DNA of 64,000 nt. Origin: Chitinophaga oryziterrae (GTDB taxonomy: Bacteria > Bacteroidota > Bacteroidia > Chitinophagales > Chitinophagaceae). Under the pieces are notes generated by a model. The model saw nothing but the letters and a program-made list of their open reading frames with translations. It made no database searches and was not told the origin of the DNA. Position 1 is the stretch's first letter; each line of letters begins with the position of its first letter. Shown here in pieces: positions 27,804-35,881 of this stretch. The position numbers and the translations under genes were made by a program. The DNA lies in the NCBI RefSeq assembly GCF_009758125.1, contig NZ_WRXO01000001.1, forward strand, positions 1,550,001 to 1,614,000. The letters are read 5' to 3'.

Positions 27804-28306
27804 TTAAATGATAGAAAGATATTTAGGGCACATATAAAAAATATCTTACAAGAATGTACAAACAAACTGGGAAGTAGCAGATATTTTCGCAACTGCAAGA
27901 ACAATTATTACTAGTACTCCAAAATGGTCAGGCAGCCCTTAAGTTACAGAGAGAAAAAGGTCAGTTTTATCAGATGCCGCACTTCCACATCTACTATTTA
28001 TTTTGTCACTTTTTCCAACAGGATATTGCTCCGCACTAAATTAAAATAATCCTTCAGATCCAAATCCATTACTTGAGTTTTTCATTGAGTAACACCCTTC
28101 TCTTGGCCGACTAACGCTTCCACTTCCTGCTTGCTATGCCAGTAAGTATATCTGAAAAATATTACCAACGTGACAGTCGGTTTCAAAATGGGTGCTATTA
28201 ATAAGGAAGAAGTTATGATCGCCTAAAATACAAACTACTTGGTATTTTTTGTGTGATTTTATTTAACTACTATTGTTTAGCCTTTATTTAGTAACTCCAA
28301 ATTGCT
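27804..28306. other. Gap holding a decayed coding fragment
   Basis: About 500 nt with no intact gene. A minus-strand coding-like relic lies at about 27998-28135 (described separately). The rest is AT-rich and featureless to my reading. Confidence 0.5.
27998..28135 (-). pseudogene. Coding relic, possibly reverse-transcriptase-like
   Basis: On the minus strand a frame reads SKQEVEALVGQEKGVTQ, a TGA stop, KTQ, then VMDLDLKDYFNLVRSNILL and a stop shortly after. The last part resembles the DLDLxxFFxxVxHxxL strand-helix block of group II intron reverse transcriptases. No start codon, catalytic YxDD block or intron structure is present. It is probably a short fragment left from a lost element. Confidence 0.35.
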
Positions 28307-30802
28307 ATGGGAAATTTATACTTTCATTACAAGGTAGAATCACTTTTTCTGATAGCCCTGTTGCTGGCTTTTGCAACGGCAAGGGCACAAAAGCCCCAGC
28401 TCTCATTTGCACTGATAGGGGATGCTTCTGCGTCAGAAGTGATTTTTTCTGATGATGGCCACTACATGCTTTCCCTCTACGAAGATGTCTCCGATTTCAT
28501 AAACGGCTTTATCCTTTGGGACCAATCATCTGGCGTACCATTGTACAATTTTAGCCTACCTGATGCAAAGGACCCAGAAGCTATATTTACTACTGATAGT
28601 CGCTATGTATTGCTGAATGGTAAAAATGAGGTCCAATGTTGGGACATTCAGCAAAAAAAACTAGTCTGGTCAAAGTCCGGGATGGACCATATCTGCCGTT
28701 TTCGAGGCAATCTTGTACTCTTGAGTGGCTATCGTTATGGCCGTGAAATATTGCAACTTTCCAATGCGGCAACTGGTGATTCATTGGGCGTTCTACCATT
28801 TTCGAGAAATAGTATGTGTAACATCGAAAAACCAATAATCAGCAATACCGGGGCATATTTGGCATTGAGAGCCAAAAAAGGATTGGAAAACAATGTGAAA
28901 GACTCGCTTACCATATACGAGACTCAATCAGGCTCCAAACTCTACACCATTCTCATTTCCAACGAGGATGACAGCTACAGGTTCAGTGCGAATGACCGAT
29001 ACCTACTTTGTGCATCCCTGTCAGGGAAAGTGGCCATTTTAACTGCAAAAACAGGAGATACTGCATATACTCACACCTTTCCGGGCGGGCTAAAGTTGGC
29101 GACCCTTTCAGGAAACGATTCCTTACTTGCAGTGATCCAGAGCGAAAAATATACATCGACAGCCATACTACACATTTTGAATACCACTGAAGACAAGGTC
29201 CTAGAAAGTATACCACTGGAAGGTTCTCTTTATGATATTTGTTTCTGCCGTTCAGATTCCGGTGTCCTGGTAACCATGGATACGCTGAAATATTTTAACC
29301 GCTATAAACGAACCTGGCATAACGTGGCATCATGGGATGATTATCAGGGAACTCCCATTGGCCCATTAAGTTCGAACGGACATTACTATGCAGTGAGCTT
29401 GAGTAGTGGTAGTTTCCAGCTCATTGACGCTGATAGTCTGGCCGTAGGGCAGTATTATTTTTGTATTCCTGCTCCCGTAATGCGCACTCGCTTTGTAGAC
29501 AGTACACATTTTATCGTCTGGAATGACAGAAATATTAAAGGAGGTACCCCTGAATGGTTGACAAACTGGGGCGGAGGATATAGCTTTCGCGATCAGCTTG
29601 TGAAATGGAATGCGATGACGGGGAATAGACAAGTCTTGGGAACCAAAAATGGAATTTCCAACGGCAAAATAACTGCGAGTTTCGATGGAAGATATGTGCT
29701 TACAGGTATAACTGAGAATAAGAAAACGATCTACGATAACAGGACCGGTCAGCAAGTATCCAGCTTCTCAACAGATCCGGAATACGATTATTATAATATT
29801 ATTTTCAGTGAAAATGGATCTACATTATTTTACTTGAATATTTCCAAGGAACGCAGACTTCATCTGTACCGTGTACAAACACGAAATGTGAGAACCGGGA
29901 AGATGACGCATTCCATTCCTTTTGAAGACTGTCCGAATATCCTTGGTATAACTGAAGATGGACACTACGGTTTACTCAGTTTTGGCTCCGACGGAAATGG
30001 GACGCAAGAGCATAAGCTGATAGATCTCAGCACGGGCAAAGTACTGTTTTCAAAAGAAGGCCTTATATTTCAGGCAACAGGATCAAGCATGGTGGCTGAG
30101 GACGAAGAGAAAAGCGTTTTTTGTCATAATACTTTTTATGCAGTGGATCAACAGCAGCTACAGCAATTTACTATTAAGAATAATGAAGTGAAAAGGGGCT
30201 ATCGGCTTCCCACATATGCGACTACCGATAACTTCTATGCCGATAAAGGGTGGTTGACTGACAAATCAGGCAAATACCTGTTAACACAGCGTGATCAGCA
30301 CTTATACCTTTGGAATGGGGCTGATGGTCAATTGCTGGATACTATGTTGTTTCCCGGACGACTGGATCAATACCGATTTAGTGCAGACGGTAGTTTTATT
30401 TTTTTGCTGGGAAACAATATGGACAGCATTGTGGTGTGTAAATGGGATCTGTATCAAAAAACTAAGCTGGTGAAGGAACTGGAAAATCCACTTGCCTACC
30501 TGGGAAACAATATGGTATTTAATTCTCTATCAATCAGTCCTTCCCGCAGACTAGCAGTGTGTGGCAGCACTGATCACTTTTCATTGGTCTATGATCTGGA
30601 GGCAGGAAAAATCCTGTATCAATTGGTAATGGTGGGATTGTCGAATTATGTGTTTTTTGATCCTAATGGACAGTTTGAGTGCTCCAGGAACATACACGAT
30701 TTGATTTATTACAACCAGGATGACAAAATAATTAAACAGGAAAATATAAATACCTCCTATTGGGTACCCGATCTAGTTAAGAAAATTACCCATCAAAAAT
30801 AA
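28307..30802 (+). CDS. Exported WD40-like beta-propeller protein
   Basis: An 831-residue protein with a signal peptide (hydrophobic ESLFLIALLLAFATARAQ) and a mature part made of repeated WD40/propeller-type blades, for example VIFSDDGHYMLSLYEDV...FILWDQSSGVPL, then YVLLNGKNEVQCWDIQQKKLVW, then LYLWNGADGQLLDTMLF. Fourteen or so blades could make two propellers. The CHAT/caspase-like protein gene starts 7 nt after the stop, so the two are one operon. In cytoplasmic relatives WD40 repeats are scaffolds for caspase-like proteases; here both carry export signals. No catalytic residue is visible in this protein. Confidence 0.8.
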   Translation: MGNLYFHYKVESLFLIALLLAFATARAQKPQLSFALIGDASASEVIFSDDGHYMLSLYEDVSDFINGFILWDQSSGVPLYNFSLPDAKDPEAIFTTDSRYVLLNGKNEVQCWDIQQKKLVWSKSGMDHICRFRGNLVLLSGYRYGREILQLSNAATGDSLGVLPFSRNSMCNIEKPIISNTGAYLALRAKKGLENNVKDSLTIYETQSGSKLYTILISNEDDSYRFSANDRYLLCASLSGKVAILTAKTGDTAYTHTFPGGLKLATLSGNDSLLAVIQSEKYTSTAILHILNTTEDKVLESIPLEGSLYDICFCRSDSGVLVTMDTLKYFNRYKRTWHNVASWDDYQGTPIGPLSSNGHYYAVSLSSGSFQLIDADSLAVGQYYFCIPAPVMRTRFVDSTHFIVWNDRNIKGGTPEWLTNWGGGYSFRDQLVKWNAMTGNRQVLGTKNGISNGKITASFDGRYVLTGITENKKTIYDNRTGQQVSSFSTDPEYDYYNIIFSENGSTLFYLNISKERRLHLYRVQTRNVRTGKMTHSIPFEDCPNILGITEDGHYGLLSFGSDGNGTQEHKLIDLSTGKVLFSKEGLIFQATGSSMVAEDEEKSVFCHNTFYAVDQQQLQQFTIKNNEVKRGYRLPTYATTDNFYADKGWLTDKSGKYLLTQRDQHLYLWNGADGQLLDTMLFPGRLDQYRFSADGSFIFLLGNNMDSIVVCKWDLYQKTKLVKELENPLAYLGNNMVFNSLSISPSRRLAVCGSTDHFSLVYDLEAGKILYQLVMVGLSNYVFFDPNGQFECSRNIHDLIYYNQDDKIIKQENINTSYWVPDLVKKITHQK

Positions 30803-30809
30803 TGTCGTT

Positions 30810-32057
30810 ATGCGCCCATTATCAATCTTAATATTGTTTGTGTTGCTGTTTCGGCTTCATGTCATAGGACAAAACAGTTTATACCCCAATCTACTCAATC
30901 ACGTTAGTTGTAGCATTCTTCTGACACCAAGTGCTCCGATCGAAGAAAATGATATCAGTAATTTCCTCCAAACGGACCGGTTTGATGTAAAACTCATCAA
31001 ATATCGGCATCAATTTGGCCGCGGATCGGAGCTTACTGATCACATGAGTGGACTGTTTGTCAATGAAACGGATTTCCGTACGCTTTGGCCTTCGGGTCAA
31101 GTAAAGGCCGATTATACTGACCATTTGCGAAGATTTCTTGAGAAATTGCCTGCGAGCATTGACTTATACCGGGATAATTTGTTTATCTGTACATATAAAA
31201 ACAGAAACCAAGAGATCATTACTTATTGTTATTTTCAGGATGGAAGATTAGTTGCCTATGCACACCCCGTTCTTCCTGTAAAGAATAAATTGAAAGCATC
31301 AAGTGTAACCCTTAATGAAGAATTAGAGTCAGCAAAAAAAGATGGGCGTTCGGTTGTATGGTATGGGGATGAACTGAAACTCAATATAGAAAGACAGGCC
31401 AAAGAGAATCGGGTAAATATTTACAAGAGAGCCTCATCGGTTTCCGTTAAACTACCGGAGAAGATAGCACCATTAGATAGGGTGCTGGTGCCAGAGAATT
31501 CAGTTATATGCAATGCGTTGCCAACCACTATGCGACAATTAATGGAGGGGGGACATCCTGCTACGGCTGCGACGCTGGAAGCGTGGCGTTCATACAGGGC
31601 TGACGTAGAGCATATTACAATGCAATTTGGGGAGCAATTGCAAACAATGGCGGATATAAAAAAAGAGATGCTTGAAGGAAAGCGGGATATGGTATTGTTG
31701 GTAGCGCATCTGAAGGGTACAGAGCTTTTTATAGGAGATGAGCGAATTTCGCTGGATAAAATCAAGGCCTGGGGGAAAAGGCAGACTCCCTCTTCTGGGA
31801 ACAGAGTAGCAGTGTTATGTGTGTGTAACAGTGGAAATCAGAATTATACCGTTGGTAGTTTATTTTGGAAAACACATGTGAATCCATTGACCAATATCCT
31901 GAAAGAGAATGGTTATTTTGATATGGTGATTGCACCGGATCATGTTATTCTCCGTCCTGAGACAACCAGTTTTCTGGAGAATTTATTGAAGAACCGCTCT
32001 ATTCAGGAAATACAACAATGGTTTGCAGGCTGGGGATTTTGGGTATTCAAAGATTAA
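30810..32057 (+). CDS. Exported protein with CHAT/caspase-like C-terminal domain
   Basis: A 415-residue protein with a signal peptide (MRPLSILILFVLLFRLHVIGQ). The C-terminal 120 residues resemble a CHAT/caspase-fold domain: MVLLVAHLKGTELFIGDERIS with the candidate catalytic His at about residue 300, then VAVLCVCNSGN with the candidate nucleophile at about Cys339, spaced as in CHAT proteins (H...G, then an LxxCxSG strand end). The middle part (about 25-290) is unrecognised. It lies 7 nt behind the beta-propeller gene and 11 nt before a small membrane protein gene. The peptidase reading is an inference; an inactive homologue is possible. Confidence 0.6.
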   Translation: MRPLSILILFVLLFRLHVIGQNSLYPNLLNHVSCSILLTPSAPIEENDISNFLQTDRFDVKLIKYRHQFGRGSELTDHMSGLFVNETDFRTLWPSGQVKADYTDHLRRFLEKLPASIDLYRDNLFICTYKNRNQEIITYCYFQDGRLVAYAHPVLPVKNKLKASSVTLNEELESAKKDGRSVVWYGDELKLNIERQAKENRVNIYKRASSVSVKLPEKIAPLDRVLVPENSVICNALPTTMRQLMEGGHPATAATLEAWRSYRADVEHITMQFGEQLQTMADIKKEMLEGKRDMVLLVAHLKGTELFIGDERISLDKIKAWGKRQTPSSGNRVAVLCVCNSGNQNYTVGSLFWKTHVNPLTNILKENGYFDMVIAPDHVILRPETTSFLENLLKNRSIQEIQQWFAGWGFWVFKD

Positions 32058-32068
32058 AATCAATATTA

Positions 32069-32473
32069 ATGACCACAATGCATCAAATGGACACCAAGGT
32101 TAAGGGTAAGATACCCTTGGGGCTCCGATTCAAACATTATTTTACCCAGTTGAATTTTAATACAGAAAGACAAGCATTGGGGGACGAAAACGAAAATAAT
32201 TGGCTAACCATTGCTATGTATCTCCTATCAAGTCTGGGCATTTTTTGCCGGCAGATCACTCAACTCCCTAAAGTGAAGATCAATATGGCAAATCTCCAAT
32301 GGGATGTGTTAATAGCCTCATTTATTTTCGGGCTTGCTGTGCTGCCATATATCATCAAAAGTATCAATTCTGTAAATTCTAAAGCTGGTCTGCGGCAGAT
32401 CTTAGCCGCTTTTGGCGTTGGCTTTTTCATGGACTTCACTACTAATGCCGTAATCAATTATTATTTCAAATAA
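32069..32473 (+). CDS. Small membrane protein of the propeller/CHAT operon
   Basis: A 134-residue protein with about three hydrophobic helices (about residues 48-68, 80-100 and 113-130) after a polar N-terminus. The start at 32069 is chosen because it lies 11 nt after the preceding stop, while an in-frame start at 32018 would overlap that gene. It is the third gene in a tight series with the propeller and CHAT-like genes and could anchor or regulate them. No family was recognised. Confidence 0.6.
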   Translation: MTTMHQMDTKVKGKIPLGLRFKHYFTQLNFNTERQALGDENENNWLTIAMYLLSSLGIFCRQITQLPKVKINMANLQWDVLIASFIFGLAVLPYIIKSINSVNSKAGLRQILAAFGVGFFMDFTTNAVINYYFK

Positions 32474-32632
32474 CGATATAATTAATGGTTAGGTAAGTTT
32501 CCACAAATTCGCGGTGAACAACGAATGAGACCAATACGTATTTCTGCAGGAGAAGACGGTATTTTAAATAAAGTTTAATCATTTACAGTCAGTGGAGGCC
32601 GCAACTTATTTCAAGTGTTAGATCGCTTTCAG

Positions 32633-33517
32633 TTATTTCCCTTTCAGTATGTACGTCACTTTCGATTTTCGATTTTCGTTTTTTGGGAATATCAGGACAA
32701 ATCCATTCCAGGTAGTATTGAAAAAATGGTACTCAAATTCCTGCTCCCCGTTTTTCGTTAGCAACACGATCATGCCATCCATTTTCATTCGTCTACCATT
32801 GGTGTAATCTTTGACGAATGCCCAGTTGTATCCAAATTGTTCTGGCCAAGCAATCTCCCCAAACGAATAAGTGAACTTTTCTGATTGAAAGTAGTCTCGG
32901 GCCGTATAGGTTGCTGTTATTACAGCGACTTCAGGCTTCTTTAATACAAGTAAAGCACAACGTTTTGTGGAAGTTTCGACAAATTTGCGCATGGTTGCGT
33001 GATTGGATGCGCCAAATGTTTTTGCAAGCGCGAGCGGTGCTCCAATGCTAAGGTCGAGCTTGCACATCTGTTGCTGAAATCTATCATGTTGAAACAAAAC
33101 AACAGAAGCAAAATAATTAGCTTCGACTTCGAATTGTTCTCGCACATCATGGGAAAGGGTCTGCTGGTTGTCTAAGCAATCGAAAGTTTCCTTTTGCCAA
33201 GGAAGCAGATGATGCCCGGCTTCATGCAGCTTTACAAAATTTCGGCGTGAGACGGGCTGGCTCAGATCCAAATAAATTTTTTTTTCCTTGCGATCAAGGA
33301 TTCCCCTAATCTTTGCAAATATTTTTGAAAAGTCGAGGTTAAATCGCTGTAGGAAGCCATTTTCTATTTTCGACAGATCTACGCCCATTTCAACCAGCAA
33401 CTCAGCATGAGCTATGATTTCATCCACAGGGGTTGGGAATTTGTCCAACGCCTTGCTCGATTTCAAAAGTTCGTAGGCTATCTTGTCAATTTCTTGTTTG
33501 GTGTATGCGTCGATCAA
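32633..33517 (-). CDS. ImmA/IrrE-family metallopeptidase
   Basis: A 294-residue protein with the zinc-peptidase motif HEAGHH at residues 98-103, followed by EVEANYFASVVLFQ, which supplies the third ligand (Glu) in the ImmA/IrrE family. The C-terminal 120 residues are a mixed domain ending in FNTTWNGFVLIFPKN. It overlaps the XRE gene by 4 nt. In ICEBs1 and Deinococcus, ImmA/IrrE peptidases cleave their partner XRE-type repressor to switch on genes, and the same arrangement is present here, divergent from the ubiquitin-like operon. Confidence 0.9.
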   Translation of the reverse strand: MIDAYTKQEIDKIAYELLKSSKALDKFPTPVDEIIAHAELLVEMGVDLSKIENGFLQRFNLDFSKIFAKIRGILDRKEKKIYLDLSQPVSRRNFVKLHEAGHHLLPWQKETFDCLDNQQTLSHDVREQFEVEANYFASVVLFQHDRFQQQMCKLDLSIGAPLALAKTFGASNHATMRKFVETSTKRCALLVLKKPEVAVITATYTARDYFQSEKFTYSFGEIAWPEQFGYNWAFVKDYTNGRRMKMDGMIVLLTKNGEQEFEYHFFNTTWNGFVLIFPKNENRKSKVTYILKGK

Positions 33518-33867
33518 GCTTTCTTTTTTTTATGGCGCAGAAATTTTATATACTCAAGAACCTGACTTTTTTCATCGCTGCTTAGGTTTTCTGCGTAGAA
33601 TGCGATGTTATTTAACACCTCATCTTCCCGCGACAATTCAGCAGATTTGTCGGACGTGGTGATTATTCCGGCGGCAGCTAGCAATGAATTTAAATTAACT
33701 TTGTAGAGTGTTGATAACTTATAAAGGATATTTGCGGATGGCTTCAGGATTTTGCCGTTTTCCAATTGGCTTAAATACGCATTAGATATGCCTGATGCCT
33801 CTTCGACTTGTCTCAAAGTCAATTGCAAATGCTCCCTTGCATCTTTGAGTTTTGTACCTAAGGACAT
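33514..33867 (-). CDS. XRE-family repressor
   Basis: A 117-residue regulator with an N-terminal helix-turn-helix (LGTKLKDAREHLQLTLRQVEEASGISNAYLSQLENGKILKPS). The frame is open to 33894, but a good promoter -7 box lies at 33882-33889, so that upstream Met cannot be transcribed; the Met at 33867 is the start. It overlaps the ImmA/IrrE gene by 4 nt. It is transcribed away from the ubiquitin-like operon, and two direct repeats between the divergent promoters are its likely binding sites. It therefore probably represses both units until the peptidase cleaves it. Confidence 0.9.
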   Translation of the reverse strand: MSLGTKLKDAREHLQLTLRQVEEASGISNAYLSQLENGKILKPSANILYKLSTLYKVNLNSLLAAAGIITTSDKSAELSREDEVLNNIAFYAENLSSDEKSQVLEYIKFLRHKKKKA

Positions 33868-33881
33868 AGCGTTTGTTTCAA

Positions 33882-33913
33882 CAAAGTTAGGCAAGCCTGC
33901 TTAAAAAGCCAAA
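33882..33913 (-). promoter_or_regulatory. Promoter of the XRE/ImmA-IrrE operon
   Basis: On the minus strand, TTTG (33910-33913) is followed after exactly 20 nt by TAACTTTG (33882-33889), an exact fit to the Bacteroidota TTTG-N19-21-TAnnTTTG pattern. Transcription would start about 33876, just before the XRE start codon at 33867. Confidence 0.75.
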
Positions 33914-33927
33914 TCTCGCTAGGTTTA

Positions 33928-33968
33928 TGCTTAATAAAGAAAACTTTGCTAATTATTTGCTTGATAAA
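33928..33968. promoter_or_regulatory. Candidate XRE operator direct repeats
   Basis: TGCTTAATAAA (33928-33938) and TGCTTGATAAA (33958-33968) are near-identical direct repeats with starts 30 bp apart, about three helical turns. The second overlaps the -33 box of the rightward promoter, the position expected for a repressor. Confidence 0.55.
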
Positions 33969-33987
33969 CTTAGAATTGCTATCTTTG
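33956..33987 (+). promoter_or_regulatory. Promoter of the ubiquitin-like operon
   Basis: TTTG (33956-33959) and TATCTTTG (33980-33987) with 20 nt between them match the Bacteroidota consensus exactly. The start codon of the ubiquitin-like gene is at 34044, giving a leader of about 50 nt. Confidence 0.75.
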
Positions 33988-34043
33988 AATTAGAGTTAGC
34001 ATCAAATAATAGCTCCGAATTATTAAAAATTAAATAAAGTGTC

Positions 34044-34334
34044 ATGAATGAATTAGTTGAGAATAATAATGAAGGCCAGGGAAAGGATTCTGGCAAGAAG
34101 AATATCACAATCATCGTTAACGGCTCGCCCGAACAGGTGGACAAAGACGAAATAACATACGAGCAGATCGTTACGTTGGCCTTCTCCGATTATCCCCAGC
34201 ATCCAGAAAGGAACTATTCAGTAAAATACGTTAGGGGGCATGGTAATAAGCCTGAAGGTATATTGTCTCCCGGTGGTAAAGTAAAAGTAAAAGATGGAAT
34301 GGAATTCACAGTCACTCCGACTGGTCAGTCATAA
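34044..34334 (+). CDS. Ubiquitin-like protein (multiubiquitin domain family)
   Basis: A 96-residue protein. After a polar leader of about 18 residues comes one beta-grasp domain: ITIIVNGSPEQVDKDEITYEQIVTLAF, then YSVKYVRG, then GILSPGGKVKVKDGMEFTVTP. This is the pattern of the bacterial multiubiquitin domain, here in a single copy. The C-terminus is TPTGQS, so a Gly lies two residues from the end; trimming of Gln-Ser would expose a Gly suitable for adenylation. The E1-like gene overlaps by 41 nt and the DUF6527 gene follows, a set associated with ubiquitin-like conjugation in bacteria. It probably acts as the modifier protein. Confidence 0.85.
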   Translation: MNELVENNNEGQGKDSGKKNITIIVNGSPEQVDKDEITYEQIVTLAFSDYPQHPERNYSVKYVRGHGNKPEGILSPGGKVKVKDGMEFTVTPTGQS

Positions 34335-35487
34335 TGACGATCTAAAAAAACTTCGCGACAAAGGTTATGCTATCGCGCTGGACAGTGATCATTTGGTGAT
34401 AAGAGACATTCCTTATCTTGATGAACATGGCGAACTTAAGGTCGGCGCGATCGTTTGTAAATTGCTTTTTATAGACAAAGATCATGTCCACCAGGATGAC
34501 CACCAGATTTATTTTAGTGGCTCTCATCCGTACGAGCTGAACGGTCTTAAGATTGCAAACTTTGGAGGTGGGCCAGTTTCGATCCAGCTACAATCGCCCG
34601 ACATAAAAGTGGAAAGGTCATTTTCCAACAAGCCAACGGCAACCGGTAAGTATGCAGATCATTTCGAGAAGATCGAAAACTATGTGGCATTAATTTCGGG
34701 GCCGGCTATGGAGAAGTATCCTGAAGCGACGCCATATACCTTTAAAGAGTATGTAAGTGTTGGTGACTCCATTTTTAAGTTCAATGACTCGCTTACAAGC
34801 CGTGCAGGAATTGGTGACCTATCAGCTCGATTTAACGACGAAGTCATTGCGATTATAGGGCTCGGTGGTACAGGGGCGTATATTCTGGATTTTTTAGTAA
34901 AGACGCCGGTTCAACAAATACGCGGCTTTGATCTCGATACGTACCATATACATAACGCCTTTAGATCCCCTGGTGCGTTGAGTAATGAGGAACTTGGACA
35001 GAGCAAAGCGGAAGTTTATCAGCGCAGGTATGAAAACTTCCGCCATGGCCTGCAACTTGAACCCAAGTTTATTTTGGCGGGCTCCGAAGATGAGCTTGCC
35101 GGAGTTACGTTTGCATTCGTCTGCGTAGACAAGGGCGAATCCCGCGCGAAAATCCATGAATTGCTGCTGAAGTTGTACATTCCGTTTATTGATGTAGGAG
35201 TGGGACTCAATCGCGACAGCGGTGCCATTAGTGGGTTGATAAGAACCACTTATTATTCTGCTGAAAGTGCGCAGGCTATTGCTGAGAAAAAGCTTGCTCC
35301 AATGGCAGACTACCCCGATGATGTCTACAAAGCCAATATTCAAATTTCAGAGCTGAACGCCTTGAATGCGAGTATTGCTGTGCTCAGGTATAAACAGATA
35401 CGCGGGTTTTATAGAGATGATAACAAGTTTTATAACATGCTTTTTGACATAAGCGATAACCGAAATGTTGGCGAGAATGAACTCTAA
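34294..35487 (+). CDS. E1-like ThiF adenylyltransferase with N-terminal DUF6791 domain
   Basis: A 397-residue protein. Residues of about 18-150 form the domain that usually precedes ThiF in such operons (DUF6791 in style: LRDKGYAIALDSDHLVIRDIPYL, then HQIYFSGSHPYELNG). The ThiF/E1 domain follows with the nucleotide motif GLGGTG (189-194), FDLDTYHIHNAFRSPG and VCVDKGESR. Only two Cys exist, Cys55 in the N-terminal domain and Cys277 inside the core fold, so a canonical E1 thioester Cys after the adenylation site is not evident. The gene overlaps both neighbours (41 nt with the ubiquitin-like gene, 23 nt with DUF6527). It should activate the ubiquitin-like C-terminus. Confidence 0.87.
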   Translation: MEWNSQSLRLVSHNDDLKKLRDKGYAIALDSDHLVIRDIPYLDEHGELKVGAIVCKLLFIDKDHVHQDDHQIYFSGSHPYELNGLKIANFGGGPVSIQLQSPDIKVERSFSNKPTATGKYADHFEKIENYVALISGPAMEKYPEATPYTFKEYVSVGDSIFKFNDSLTSRAGIGDLSARFNDEVIAIIGLGGTGAYILDFLVKTPVQQIRGFDLDTYHIHNAFRSPGALSNEELGQSKAEVYQRRYENFRHGLQLEPKFILAGSEDELAGVTFAFVCVDKGESRAKIHELLLKLYIPFIDVGVGLNRDSGAISGLIRTTYYSAESAQAIAEKKLAPMADYPDDVYKANIQISELNALNASIAVLRYKQIRGFYRDDNKFYNMLFDISDNRNVGENEL

Positions 35488-35881
35488 AATCGAACTCAAA
35501 CGTGTAGAGTTTATACCGAAGGTACCTGAGGCCGGCATATTATATGTATCGGAACGGTTTCAAGTGGCTGTTCATAGCTGTCCTTGCGGATGTGGTAACA
35601 AAATTGTTACTCCAATTGGGCCTAGTGAATGGGAGTTTACTGAAGAAGGTGGCAAACCTTCCCTGTATCCTTCTGTCGGCAATTGGCAAATACCCTGCAG
35701 ATCCCACTATTGGATCACAGACGGCGAAATTCAATGGTCGTATCAATGGTCCGAAAAAATGATCAAAGCCGGGCGTAGGAGAGACAATGCCAAGTTGGAG
35801 AAGCATCTCAGGCAAAAAGCACGCGCGCAAAGCAAGTCGTTTTGGAAACGAATTCAACACTGGATTTTGGGAAAGGGATAA
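35465..35881 (+). CDS. DUF6527 protein of the ubiquitin-like operon
   Basis: A 138-residue protein with a metal-site-like pattern: VHSCPCGCGNKIVTPIGPS near residue 38, the strand WEFTEEGGKPSLYPSVGNW, and PCRSHYWITDGEI near residue 78. This is the DUF6527 family, repeatedly found with bacterial ubiquitin-like and E1-like genes. The conserved Cys, His and Ser residues suit a peptidase or a zinc-bound transferase, and trimming of the ubiquitin-like tail (TGQS) is an attractive role. A basic tail (RRRDNAKLEKHLRQKARAQSKSFWKR) ends the protein. Starts at 35465 and 35477 are both possible; both overlap the E1-like gene. Confidence 0.83.
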   Translation: MLARMNSKIELKRVEFIPKVPEAGILYVSERFQVAVHSCPCGCGNKIVTPIGPSEWEFTEEGGKPSLYPSVGNWQIPCRSHYWITDGEIQWSYQWSEKMIKAGRRRDNAKLEKHLRQKARAQSKSFWKRIQHWILGKG

